Notes: generated from the sequence alone by a model not told the origin. 42,686 bases of DNA from an uncultured Saprospiraceae bacterium (GCA_937941095.1 CALDYJ010000047.1:1-42686), one strand, 5' to 3'. Positions 34,612-42,631 are shown, numbered from the stretch's first letter. Numbers and translations: made by a program.

Positions 34612-34748
34612 ATACACGCCCCTATTTGCCTGAGGATTTAAAGTATATTATGTGGTCAATAAATGGTTTTATCGCAACCAAGGGAAATGGTATTCCTTAG
34701 TTATTGCAATATGTTTATTCTTGTATTAGCGTTCTCCTTGCGAGTAGA

Positions 34749-34756
34749 CAAATGTA
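34749..34756 (-). promoter_or_regulatory. Candidate -7 element of nrdBA
   Basis: TACATTTG on the minus strand is a perfect TAnnTTTG match, 25 bp downstream of the DnaA-box palindrome in the direction of transcription. A weaker alternative, TATCTTTT (34614-34607), lies closer to nrdB. Confidence 0.45.
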
Positions 34757-34780
34757 ACTAAAATATTGCGTTTTTTTATA

Positions 34781-34815
34781 ATGTAATTTATCCACAGACT
34801 GTGGATAAGTTACAT
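34781..34815. promoter_or_regulatory. Inverted pair of perfect DnaA boxes
   Basis: TTATCCACA (34788-34796) and its reverse complement TGTGGATAA (34800-34808) are separated by GAC. Both equal the strongest DnaA-box sequence known from other bacteria. The symmetry extends outward through ATGTAA / TTACAT with a single T/G mismatch, giving a 35-bp palindrome. It is centred about 56 bp upstream of the predicted nrdBA transcription start. Confidence 0.8.
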
Positions 34816-34948
34816 AAACCCATGACAATCAATCTGTTTACACATTATCAACATTTTTGCAATCTCTTTGCGTTTTTTAGAGCCTTGTGTAAGCAAATTA
34901 CTTACAAGCCACATTTCTTAAAACCTTGATATTCCGTTAATTAGAATT

Positions 34949-35896
34949 TTACAATAGTCTCTTTCTCCTGAAGAACCAAGCAAGAAAAAGACTGATCGCA
35001 ATGGAAAAAATAATGATAAAATAAAATGCAAAAGGTGAGTTTTTGAATGGTAGCGGAACATTCATTCCATATAAACTAGCCACTAAAGTAGGTACCATTA
35101 AAATAATGGTCGTCAAGGTTAACCTTTGAATGACAACATTCAAGTTATTAGAAATAATGGAAGCATACGCCTCCATTGTACCATTTAAGATGTTGGTATA
35201 GACATTTGCCATTTCTAATGCTTGCCCATTATCAATAATAATGTCTTCAAAAAGGTCCGTTTTCTCTTCATCCTCTCTAATGTTTAAGAAATCAGTCCTT
35301 TTCATTTTCATTTTTAACAATTCATTAGCGCTCAGACTATTAACAAAATAAACCAAACTCTTTTCGACGGCTAATAATTCTTTAAGCTCTTTATTTCTAC
35401 TTGAATCATAGAGTTTTATCTCAATGGTATTTCTTTTTAAGTTTAACTTTTTAAGACAATTCAAATAATCCAACACGGTGCGTTCGAAAATCTTTAACAC
35501 AAAGCCTTTATCATCATTTGTTTGCCAATTTTTAATTTTCCCGTTTAAAAACTTATCGATGACCATGTTATTTAAAGAACTTACCGTAATGATGTGGTCA
35601 GGCGTAGAAATAATGCCTATTGGATGTGTGATGTAAAATGCCTGGTTTTCTGTACCACCTTCATTTCTAATAGGTGTGTTTACGAGGATAAGTTTGACAT
35701 CATCTTCTCGTTCATAACGCGAACGCTCATCTATGTCTAAGGAATCTGTTAAAAAGTCTAAAGGAATGCTATAGGTTCCAGCAAAGGATTCCAACTCACT
35801 CTCTTTGAAAGGTGGGGTCACATTAATCCAACAGCCCGTCTCTGGACCATCTAATTGGGTTAATTCTTTTCCTTCTTTTTTGTAATAGGTAATCAT
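34949..35896 (-). CDS. CorA-family divalent cation channel
   Basis: A 315-residue inner-membrane protein from the ATG at 35896. An in-frame TTG at 35920 would add 8 residues but overlaps a perfect -7 element, so it is rejected. There is a large soluble N-terminal domain with the family pattern, then a long helix ('LEMANVYTNILNGTMEAYASIISNNLNVVIQRLT'), then two transmembrane helices at about 258-276 and 288-309. The signature GMN loop is at 277-279 (YGMNVPLPF) and the tail is basic (RRKRLL). CorA pentamers carry Mg2+, sometimes Co2+ or Ni2+; the sequence does not tell which. The gene stands alone between the nrd control region and the HExxH protein gene. Confidence 0.9.
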   Translation of the reverse strand: MITYYKKEGKELTQLDGPETGCWINVTPPFKESELESFAGTYSIPLDFLTDSLDIDERSRYEREDDVKLILVNTPIRNEGGTENQAFYITHPIGIISTPDHIITVSSLNNMVIDKFLNGKIKNWQTNDDKGFVLKIFERTVLDYLNCLKKLNLKRNTIEIKLYDSSRNKELKELLAVEKSLVYFVNSLSANELLKMKMKRTDFLNIREDEEKTDLFEDIIIDNGQALEMANVYTNILNGTMEAYASIISNNLNVVIQRLTLTTIILMVPTLVASLYGMNVPLPFKNSPFAFYFIIIFSIAISLFLAWFFRRKRLL

Positions 35897-35917
35897 TCCT
35901 AAAGATGAATTAAAAAC

Positions 35918-35925
35918 CAAAAGTA
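35918..35925 (-). promoter_or_regulatory. -7 element of the CorA-family gene
   Basis: TACTTTTG on the minus strand matches TAnnTTTG exactly and lies 21 nt before the ATG at 35896. It overlaps the TTG at 35920 and so settles the start. Confidence 0.5.
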
Positions 35926-35956
35926 AGTAATTACTTCTTGTTATGTTTTATTAAGC

Positions 35957-36682
35957 TTAAGCCAATTTTTTTTGTTGCAAATCTTTTAGATATGGTTCGT
36001 AAAGAGCCAGCTCATTCGTTTTACTCCATTTAGGCTCAATTTGATGCTTAATTCTATAATAATCCGTAATTACATCTCCTTGTTGTTCGTAATTAAAAGC
36101 CAATAGTCCATTCTCTATATTTGCGGCTAATTTTTCTTCACCTCCGTAATCATAAGCCTCGATCGTTCTTTGGGCCCAAAGTGCACGAGGTATATAAACA
36201 GATCCAAAGTGTTGATACTGCCAAACGTGAATTAATTCATGAATCAATAATTCAATAGTCAATTCGCTGTAAACATTGATGGTATTGACACCCACATAAG
36301 CTGCTGCTAAATTTTTATTGCCAATTAACAAAGCTTCATCCACTCTAACAAGGCTTAAATCAATACTAGAACCATAAATTGACAAGGCAATTCTTTTTTC
36401 ATCTTCTGTTAAAGATCTTGTCTTAAATTTGATGAAGCTGCTAAAGATTTCATAAAGCTCGGGAATACCTAATAGATCCATTAGATAGAACGACAATTCA
36501 GTGAAATAATGAAATGGATTTTTGATTAAAACACTTGCATTTTTATCCTGAGAATAATTTTTCGAAATGTTTTTGAAGTGAAAAGCAAATCTTTTCAATC
36601 TGCTCGGATAGGATAAAACGAAACATTTCAATACCAGCACTGAAGTACCTATATTTTTTGAAAACAACTCAATACTTGTCAT
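35957..36682 (-). CDS. HExxH-motif protein of unknown function, coupled to a permease gene
   Basis: Family not firmly recognised. The 241-residue protein has the zinc-peptidase motif H148-E149-L-I-H152 in 'IELLIHELIHVWQYQHFG', with E175 ('RTIEAYDYGGEEKLAANIENG') as a possible third ligand 23 residues on, the arrangement of gluzincins. The HELIHVWQ-YQH context resembles DUF4157-like or Vgr-related peptidase domains. Residues 1-30 contain a moderately hydrophobic stretch, but there is no clear signal peptide. Conserved 'VRVDEALLIGNKNLAAAYVGVNTINVYSEL' precedes the motif. Its ATG overlaps the stop of the upstream permease gene by 4 nt (ATGA), so translation is coupled. It may be a peptidase or a metal-binding protein; the substrate is unknown. 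Confidence 0.65.
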   Translation of the reverse strand: MTSIELFSKNIGTSVLVLKCFVLSYPSRLKRFAFHFKNISKNYSQDKNASVLIKNPFHYFTELSFYLMDLLGIPELYEIFSSFIKFKTRSLTEDEKRIALSIYGSSIDLSLVRVDEALLIGNKNLAAAYVGVNTINVYSELTIELLIHELIHVWQYQHFGSVYIPRALWAQRTIEAYDYGGEEKLAANIENGLLAFNYEQQGDVITDYYRIKHQIEPKWSKTNELALYEPYLKDLQQKKLA

Positions 36683-37980
36683 TTAAATCTGATTGCCTTT
36701 AATGGGCTTATACGTGTGACCAAGTAAGAAGGTATGATTAGGAAGATTAAGGTGATGCAGAGTGTCCCTACATTTAGGAGTAAAATTGTCCATAAGTCAA
36801 TGTCTATTGGAGCTACTGATAAATAATAGTCTTCTTCTTTGAGTTTTATGATGGAAAATTTCTTTTGAATGGTACATATTAGTAAGCCGAATAAATTACC
36901 CCAGAACAAGCCTAAGATTACAATGTAAGCCGCATAATAAATAAAGATCTTTCTGATCCCCCAATTGCTTTGACCTAAAGCTTTTAAAGTCCCAATCATA
37001 TTGGTGCGTTCTAGAATCAATATCATCAAAGCGGTAATCATATTTATAATGGAAACGATAAGCATTAAGGCAATGATGACTACTTCATTTATGTTCTGTA
37101 ATTCAAGCCATTCAAATATCCCTGGAAATTTATACCTAATGGTTTCTGCATATAATTTTGTGGGGAGAACTTCCTCATTTATATACGAATGATAGACATC
37201 CAAATCATCCAAGTTTTCAATAAAAACTTCAAAACCCGAGACTTCTTTAGTGGTCCACCCTTGAAGTTTTTGAATTTGTCTAATATCTACTAAGGCAAAT
37301 CTTTTATCGTACTCTTCTAAACCGGTTTTATAGATCCCACTAATTTTAAACCGTCTTTTTAGCTGTTGGTTATCTTTTACGAAATGTATGATAAACTGAT
37401 CATTGAGTTTTAATTCTAATCTATTCGCTGTGGTTCTTGATATTAGAATGTCTTTTGACATGGTTGTATCTGGAAAATTAATCTTTTCGCCTTCTTGGAT
37501 GTACTGATTTAGGAACTTCCAATTGAAGTCATCCCAGATTCCTTTTAATATGATTCCTTCAATGTGTTTCTTTGTTTTTATGATGCCTTCTTTTAAAGCA
37601 AATACTTGTACATGATCAATCCCCCCTTTTGTTTCTTTATCGGTCGAGAGTTGATTTTTGGTAAAGTTATATTGCATGGCTTGGCCACTGTACCTGACTT
37701 CTTGAATGGAGTCAAGGTTTGGATAAAAGTCTTGATCCATTTCAATTGGAATAGACTCAAAGGTATTGTTGACATTAATGTCATTAATGTGAATGTGTCC
37801 CCAAAAGCCAAAAATCTTTGTAGAAATGTCTTTTTTAAATCCATGAATCAAAGCAGTAGCACATATCATAACGGTCATACTCAAGGCTATCGCTACGATT
37901 GCGATTCTTATGATAATCCTAGAAAAGCTTTTGCTTCCAGAAGAAGCTACCTTTTTTGCTAAGAAAAATTCAAGATTCAA
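36679..37980 (-). CDS. LolC/LolE- or FtsX-like ABC transporter permease
   Basis: A 433-residue inner-membrane protein. One transmembrane helix lies at about 22-47 ('IIIRIAIVAIALSMTVMICATALIHGF'), followed by a large periplasmic domain (about 50-285) and three helices (about 298-325, 343-370, 393-422) making the FtsX-like domain, ending 'SYLVTRISPLKAIRFK'. This is the layout of lipoprotein-releasing permeases LolC/E. The start is TTG at 37980; no ATG in frame lies upstream, and the N-terminus 'MNLEFFLAKK' is where Bacteroidota homologues begin, so a TTG start is likely real. No ATPase (LolD-like) gene is next to it, so the partner must be encoded elsewhere. It is translationally coupled to the HExxH protein gene. 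Confidence 0.85.
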   Translation of the reverse strand: MNLEFFLAKKVASSGSKSFSRIIIRIAIVAIALSMTVMICATALIHGFKKDISTKIFGFWGHIHINDINVNNTFESIPIEMDQDFYPNLDSIQEVRYSGQAMQYNFTKNQLSTDKETKGGIDHVQVFALKEGIIKTKKHIEGIILKGIWDDFNWKFLNQYIQEGEKINFPDTTMSKDILISRTTANRLELKLNDQFIIHFVKDNQQLKRRFKISGIYKTGLEEYDKRFALVDIRQIQKLQGWTTKEVSGFEVFIENLDDLDVYHSYINEEVLPTKLYAETIRYKFPGIFEWLELQNINEVVIIALMLIVSIINMITALMILILERTNMIGTLKALGQSNWGIRKIFIYYAAYIVILGLFWGNLFGLLICTIQKKFSIIKLKEEDYYLSVAPIDIDLWTILLLNVGTLCITLIFLIIPSYLVTRISPLKAIRFK

Positions 37981-38066
37981 AATAAACCATGTTTAGTGAG
38001 TGCTGACTATAATGCAATAATTATTGAATAAGACGCAAAATGCAAAAAATCTGCCTTAAGAATTCG

Positions 38067-38074
38067 TAAATTTG
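38067..38074 (+). promoter_or_regulatory. -7 element of tyrS
   Basis: TAAATTTG followed by C matches TAnnTTTG exactly, 37 nt before the tyrS ATG. No clear -33 TTTG is seen at 19-21 nt. Confidence 0.5.
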
Positions 38075-38111
38075 CGATTCTTTGAAAATTTTGAATTAAG
38101 CTGTCTAAAAT

Positions 38112-39386
38112 ATGGAATTTATTGATCAATTGAAATGGCGAGGTATTCTCAATAATACAACGCCAGGAGTCGAAGATTATTTGAAGGAATCTGGTAAGAG
38201 AGCTTACATTGGCTTTGACCCTACAGCTCCATCCTTGACCATAGGAAATTATGTTCAAATTATGTTGTTGAAATTTTTCCAAGATGCTGGACATCAACCT
38301 ATCATCCTGATGGGAGGTGCTACTGGTAGAATTGGCGATCCTTCAGGAAAAGCAAAAGAAAGAGAACTGAAATCGCTAGAAGTTTTAGACACGAACCTTG
38401 AATTTCAAAAGAAGCAATTTTATAAATTTTTGGATTTTGAAGGTCCAAACAAAGCGATCTTTGTCAACAATCATGATTTCTATAAAGATTTAGATGTCAT
38501 TTCTTTTTTAAGGACAGTTGGAAAGACCTTGACTGTGAATTATATGATGAGTAAAGAGTCTGTGAAAAAAAGAATTGAAACAGGTATTTCTTTTACAGAG
38601 TTTAGCTATCAATTGCTTCAAGCTTTTGATTTTGAATGTTTATATAAAGACATGGATTGTCGATTGCAAATGGGTGGTTCTGATCAGTGGGGTAACATTA
38701 CTTCTGGAACAGAATTCATAAGGAAAAATATTGACGGTAAAGCATATGCTGTAACTGTTGATCTATTGACTAAAGCTGATGGAACAAAGTTTGGTAAATC
38801 AGAAGGTGGAAACATTTGGTTAGACCCAAATTTAACGAGCCCTTATAAGTTTTATCAATTTTGGATAAATGCTAAAGATGCAGATGTACCGAAATACTTC
38901 AGGTATTTTTCTCTGAAATCTAAAGAAGAAATTTTAAAAATCGAAAAAGAGTATGCAGAAGACATCAATGCTCAAAAAAGAATGATTGCGGAAGAAATCA
39001 CATGTCGCGTTCACTCTAAAGAAGATTACGAAGCTGTACTAAAAGTTTCTGAAATTTTATTTAATAAAAAAGCGAACAAAGAAACGCTTTTGAGTTTAGA
39101 TGAACAATCTCTAAGTGTAGTTTCCGAAGAAATCCCAAGTTTTGAAATCCAAAAATCGATCCTTCAGAATGAAGTAAACATCATCGATTTATTGGCGGAG
39201 CATACAGAGATTTTAAGTTCAAAAGGAGATGCACGAAGAGCTATTAAAGGAAACGCCATTAGTGTAAACAAAGATAAGATCTCTTCGCATGAGATAAGCA
39301 TTGATCAAGAAGCATTATTACACGGCAAATACATTATGATCGAAAATGGAAAGAAAAATAAATTCATGATCATAGCTGCAAGCTAA
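38112..39386 (+). CDS. tyrS: Tyrosine-tRNA ligase
   Basis: Charges tRNA-Tyr. The 424-residue protein has the class Ic architecture: catalytic Rossmann domain with 'AYIGFDPTAPSLTIGNYVQIMLLKFFQDAGH' and 'LMGGATGRIGDPSGKAKERE', tyrosine/tRNA-contact segment 'SYQLLQAFDFECLYKDMDCRLQMGGSDQWGNI', KMSKS-type loop K226-F-G-K-S230, and a C-terminal S4-like RNA-binding domain ('AHTEILSSKGDARRAIKGNAISVNKDKI' region). The class I HIGH motif is here T43-I-G-N46: both histidines are replaced. The tRNA-specificity domain looks intact. The methyltransferase gene starts 6 nt downstream of the stop, on the same strand. The -7 element at 38067-38074 probably drives both. Confidence 0.95.
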   Translation: MEFIDQLKWRGILNNTTPGVEDYLKESGKRAYIGFDPTAPSLTIGNYVQIMLLKFFQDAGHQPIILMGGATGRIGDPSGKAKERELKSLEVLDTNLEFQKKQFYKFLDFEGPNKAIFVNNHDFYKDLDVISFLRTVGKTLTVNYMMSKESVKKRIETGISFTEFSYQLLQAFDFECLYKDMDCRLQMGGSDQWGNITSGTEFIRKNIDGKAYAVTVDLLTKADGTKFGKSEGGNIWLDPNLTSPYKFYQFWINAKDADVPKYFRYFSLKSKEEILKIEKEYAEDINAQKRMIAEEITCRVHSKEDYEAVLKVSEILFNKKANKETLLSLDEQSLSVVSEEIPSFEIQKSILQNEVNIIDLLAEHTEILSSKGDARRAIKGNAISVNKDKISSHEISIDQEALLHGKYIMIENGKKNKFMIIAAS

Positions 39387-39392
39387 AAGAAT

Positions 39393-40196
39393 ATGCAAAT
39401 GACAGACATCACTTCTTTATTATCCCATTATAGAAAAGGGACACTAAGACGAGCAAGAAAAATGTTTGGTCTTCCATTCAATAGTCCTTTCATGCGGTAT
39501 AAAGAAATTGCTGTAATGGAAGAAGTTATTCAAAAATTAAAACCTTCGAAAGTATTAGAATTTGGTTGTGGTTTGAGTACACTCTATTTCCCAACAAAAT
39601 TAAAACTCAATGCAGAGTGGCATGCAATTGAGCATAATGAAAAGTGGTTTAAAGATGTTCAAAGGCAAATAAGCAATCCTAACTTGGTGAAGTTGTATCA
39701 TATTCCAGTAGATAGCGAAGAAGTTGGCATTGAAGACGAACATAAATTCAAATCCTATGTCGATTTTCCATCTTCATTAGGAAAATTTGACCTTATTCTT
39801 GTAGATGGTGTAGCAAGAAAAGAATGTATCACGAAAGCTAAACAACTTTTAAATAAAAATGGTCTTTTGATAGTTCATGATTCAAATAGGTCAGCCTATC
39901 ATTCCTTGCTAAAAACGTTTAAGCACTGGATGATCATGGAAGACTTTAGGAAAACTTCTGGAGGATTTGGTTTTGCTACAAAAGATAAAGACATAAAAGA
40001 ATACATCGCTCTAGAAAACCATCGTGGCGTTTGGAAAATAGATAACGCTATCCAAAACTTTTCAAAGTTTAAATTTCTCCTAGGCAAAAAAACTAGGCCA
40101 TACAAAGAAAGTTTTGGAACAAAAAGCTTAGATAATACTCATGATAAAACAAGCACCCGTTCCTCCTCAATGGAAGAAACAAGTGCTCTTGATTAA
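39393..40196 (+). CDS. Class I SAM-dependent methyltransferase-like protein
   Basis: A 267-residue cytoplasmic protein. The SAM-binding motif I is VLEFGCGLSTLYF (residues about 54-66). It is followed by an acidic residue after strand 2 ('WHAIEHNEKWF'), then 'FDLILVDGVARKECITKAKQLL' and 'GLLIVHDSNR', the order of motifs in Rossmann-fold methyltransferases of the type found next to glycan or lipid modification genes. The methyl acceptor cannot be told. The last 25 residues (KTSTRSSSMEETSALD end) are low complexity and coincide with an imperfect hairpin in the DNA that might serve as a terminator. It follows tyrS by 6 nt and converges with the DUF4349 gene at a 5-nt gap. Confidence 0.75.
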   Translation: MQMTDITSLLSHYRKGTLRRARKMFGLPFNSPFMRYKEIAVMEEVIQKLKPSKVLEFGCGLSTLYFPTKLKLNAEWHAIEHNEKWFKDVQRQISNPNLVKLYHIPVDSEEVGIEDEHKFKSYVDFPSSLGKFDLILVDGVARKECITKAKQLLNKNGLLIVHDSNRSAYHSLLKTFKHWMIMEDFRKTSGGFGFATKDKDIKEYIALENHRGVWKIDNAIQNFSKFKFLLGKKTRPYKESFGTKSLDNTHDKTSTRSSSMEETSALD

Positions 40197-40201
40197 ACCA
40201 T

Positions 40202-41065
40202 TCACCTTAACATAAAAACTCTAATTCTTCTTTTGAACAAAAAGCCTAGTGTTACTAAAAGAATAAAAGGCCAAATACCAGCTGCAAATAGTAGTCCTCC
40301 TTTTACAAATACCCATCCGCCTTTTATTTGACTTAGCATCTCGTTGAAAAAACTTGCTTTAACTAATTCCGTTTTTGCTAACTCTTTCTTTTGTACTAAA
40401 GCAACCTTAATCGTACTATAAGCAATTTGCTTTTCTAAATAATTAAACCTTGATTGTACAGATTCTATTTCTTCTTGTATAATTTTAATTTGATTTTCAG
40501 CATGATAAACTTCTTCAAAAGTTTTTGCTTTATTCCTCAATAAATCTACAAGTTGATCTCGGACTTGCTTTTTTACCCTAAGTCTACTTTCCATATCTCT
40601 GTAAGAATTAGTTACATCATCTATGTCAACTTTTAAACTTACCACACGCTCACCTTCTTTCTTGAGCTCATTCAATAAGGAATTAAATTGAGCACTAGGA
40701 ACTTTTAGTTCTAAACTACTCGTACTATGGTATGTAGATTGATTTAAGTCCAAACTTGAAACTACTCCCCCATTAATGATGGCTAGTTGGTTAATCTCTT
40801 CAATGCTTTGTTCAATATCCAAAACATTAAGACGTAGATTGGCTTTACGGACTAATTTTGCGTCAAGACCAATAATTGAAGGCATTGTTTTATTTACGAC
40901 AGATTCGTTTCCATTCCTAGCAGATTCAATATTAGAAGTATTAATTGAAGTATTGCTTACTTCAGCCATAGGTATACTTGCTTTATTGCTTTCATAATTC
41001 ATTTCGCTTTGGCAAGAGCAAAAACTTAAAAAGCTAATTAAAATTAAAAAGTTGTATTTCATCAT
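40202..41065 (-). CDS. DUF4349 lipoprotein
   Basis: From the ATG at 41065 (287 residues) there is a lipoprotein-like signal (MMKYNFLILISFLSFCSC-QS); the box FCS-C is not canonical, so anchoring is probable rather than sure. An upstream ATG at 41104 would put 13 polar residues before it. After a Ser/Asn-rich linker comes the DUF4349 domain (about 70-240): 'KANLRLNVLDIEQSIEEINQLAIINGGVVSS', 'LELKVPSAQFNSLLNELKKEGERVVSLKVDIDDVTNSYRDMESRL', and a long coiled coil ('HAENQIKIIQEEIESVQSRFNYLEKQIAYSTIKVAL'). A single C-terminal transmembrane helix is followed by a basic tail (FKRRIRVFMLR). It would sit in the inner membrane with its domain outside. No function is known for the family. Confidence 0.85.
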   Translation of the reverse strand: MMKYNFLILISFLSFCSCQSEMNYESNKASIPMAEVSNTSINTSNIESARNGNESVVNKTMPSIIGLDAKLVRKANLRLNVLDIEQSIEEINQLAIINGGVVSSLDLNQSTYHSTSSLELKVPSAQFNSLLNELKKEGERVVSLKVDIDDVTNSYRDMESRLRVKKQVRDQLVDLLRNKAKTFEEVYHAENQIKIIQEEIESVQSRFNYLEKQIAYSTIKVALVQKKELAKTELVKASFFNEMLSQIKGGWVFVKGGLLFAAGIWPFILLVTLGFLFKRRIRVFMLR

Positions 41066-41224
41066 TTTTTTTAGAAGTATAACTTTATAATGCCCAAAAA
41101 TCATTTAAACCTAATGTAAATGATTGTTATCTGTTTGTTAAGGCAGGACATTTAAGTCCATAAATAAATCTGCATCGAATTCAATATTCATAGCTAAAAA
41201 CCTATTTTTAAGCAAATCTTTAAT

Positions 41225-42385
41225 ATGGATATTTCACATATAATAAATCAACTCGGTGAAGAAAGAGAAAATTATTTCAATGCCGTTTCCCCTCCTATCA
41301 TTCAAAGCAGCAATTTTGCTTTTAAAAATTTTAGGGCCTTCAAGTCAGCGATGGCTAATGAATTAGGAAATCACATTTATACTAGAGGGAATAATCCTAC
41401 TGTAGCTATTTTAAGGAAGAAGTTAGCTGCCTTAGAAAAGGCTGAAGATGCTTTGGTTTTTTCATCGGGTGCAGCTGCAATCGCAAATGCAGTCATTTCA
41501 CAAGTTCAAGCAGGCGATCACATTGTGTGTGTTCAAAATCCATATTCTTGGACACATACCTTGCTAAGCAAGTTTTTGAGCAGGTTTGGTGTTGAACATG
41601 ATTTCGTTGATGGTAGAAACTTAGATGCTATTCAAAGTGCTATAAAATCAAACACCAAGGTTTTGTACTTGGAGAGTCCCAACAGTTTGACCTTTGAATT
41701 ACAAGATTTAAAAGCTTGTGCAGCAATCGCAAAAAAGCATAAGTTAATCAGTATTATAGACAATAGTTATTGCTCACCATATTATCAAAATCCTATTAGT
41801 TTAGGCATAGACATAGTGGTTCATTCAGGGACAAAATTTATTAATGGTCATAGTGATGTAGTCAATGGTATCGTATGTAGTTCGAAAGTAATTATAAATA
41901 AGATTTTTCATCATGAGTTCATGACATTGGGAGCCATCATTTCACCTAATGATGCTTTTTTGGTGATGAGGGGTTTAAGGACTATGCCATTAAGAATGGA
42001 AAGGAGTTTTACTACTGCTTTGAAAGTTATTGCATTTTTAAAAGAACATCCTAAGGTGGAGAAGATTATGTTTCCCTTAGATCCAAGTTTTGATCAATAT
42101 GAATTAGCAAAAAAACAGATGAAAGGTTGTGCTGGTTTTTTCACCTTTTCATTGAAAGCAGATTCAATGGAAAAGGTAGAATTATTTTTCTCAAAACTAA
42201 AGCGGTTTTTGTTAGCAGTATCTTGGGGAGGACATGAGTCTTTGATACTTCCTATTGCTGCGCTTTATGGTATTGAAGGAAGGCCTGATCCCGTAATCCC
42301 ATGGAATTTGGTAAGGATGTATATTGGTTTAGAAGAAGCTGATGTATTGATAAAGGATTTGGAAACTGCTTTAGCAGTACTTTGA
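41225..42385 (+). CDS. PLP-dependent Cys/Met metabolism enzyme (cystathionine gamma-synthase/beta-lyase family)
   Basis: A 386-residue fold-type I PLP enzyme. The active-site lysine is K204 in VVHSGTKFINGHSDVVNG, a diagnostic stretch for the Cys/Met metabolism family. The N-terminal tyrosine/arginine motif is 'HIYTRGNNPTVAILRKKLAALE' and the PLP-phosphate loop is 'LVFSSGAAAIANAV'; 'YLESPNSLTFELQDL' and 'SIIDNSYCSPYYQNP' cover the PLP pyridine contacts. Family members include cystathionine gamma-synthase, cystathionine beta-/gamma-lyase and methionine gamma-lyase, which cannot be told apart by eye. No other methionine or cysteine genes lie nearby. The gene stands alone, preceded by a 120-nt gap and followed by 171 nt of non-coding DNA and a terminator. 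Confidence 0.88.
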   Translation: MDISHIINQLGEERENYFNAVSPPIIQSSNFAFKNFRAFKSAMANELGNHIYTRGNNPTVAILRKKLAALEKAEDALVFSSGAAAIANAVISQVQAGDHIVCVQNPYSWTHTLLSKFLSRFGVEHDFVDGRNLDAIQSAIKSNTKVLYLESPNSLTFELQDLKACAAIAKKHKLISIIDNSYCSPYYQNPISLGIDIVVHSGTKFINGHSDVVNGIVCSSKVIINKIFHHEFMTLGAIISPNDAFLVMRGLRTMPLRMERSFTTALKVIAFLKEHPKVEKIMFPLDPSFDQYELAKKQMKGCAGFFTFSLKADSMEKVELFFSKLKRFLLAVSWGGHESLILPIAALYGIEGRPDPVIPWNLVRMYIGLEEADVLIKDLETALAVL

Positions 42386-42429
42386 TTTAAAATGAATTGA
42401 ACCCTAACAAATTGGGAAAATCTAATTTT

Positions 42430-42485
42430 GTATTAGAAGAAGGATTGCAGGCTGAGAAAATTAGATAAAGTATTGGAAGAAGGAT
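42430..42485. repeat. Short imperfect direct repeat in the gap after the PLP enzyme
   Basis: GTATTAGAAGAAGGAT (42430-42445) recurs as GTATTGGAAGAAGGAT (42470-42485), 40 bp apart with one mismatch. TCTAATTTT (42421-42429) and AAAATTAGA (42457-42465) are inverted to each other in the same stretch. Confidence 0.5.
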
Positions 42486-42556
42486 GTGTTTAGTTTTCAA
42501 GACAAACTTTGTTAAATACAGAATTAATTCATTAAAAATGAATTAAATAAAGTCAG

Positions 42557-42609
42557 AAAAACAAAACAGTCCATTTTAAGCAAAGCTTAAAATGGACTGT
42601 TTTGTTTTT
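42557..42609. terminator. Bidirectional terminator with perfect 25-bp stem
   Basis: Arms 42557-42581 and 42585-42609 are exact reverse complements around an AAA loop, with A-rich and T-rich outer ends. It serves the PLP-enzyme gene (+) and the gene entering from the right edge (-). Confidence 0.9.
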
Positions 42610-42631
42610 GTTCTCTTAAAAAAAGATTAGC

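Larger units (their letters stand above)
34537..34948. other. 412-bp non-coding control region upstream of nrdBA
   Basis: No ORF or tRNA is seen. From the nrdB side it holds two inverted repeats in the predicted leader (34576-34611), a perfect -7 element on the minus strand (34756-34749), an inverted pair of DnaA boxes (34781-34815), a third near-consensus DnaA-like 9-mer TTATCAACA (34845-34853) and a small dyad GTAAG/CTTAC (34889-34905). The predicted transcription start near 34742 would give a leader of about 205 nt. No NrdR-box pair was recognised. Confidence 0.6.

Noticed and set aside
34630..34660. Possible NrdR box around AAGTATATTATGTGG
   Set aside because: Too many differences from the NrdR consensus and no second box at the expected spacing.
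34537..34948. Region considered as the chromosomal replication origin
   Set aside because: Only two perfect DnaA boxes plus one variant, no dnaA/dnaN or other origin-linked genes, and placement fits nrd regulation better. A GC-skew plot of the whole genome would settle it.
40148..40196. Imperfect hairpin CAAGCAC...GTGCTCTTG at the 3' end of the methyltransferase gene
   Set aside because: Many mismatches and no T-tract; overlaps coding sequence.
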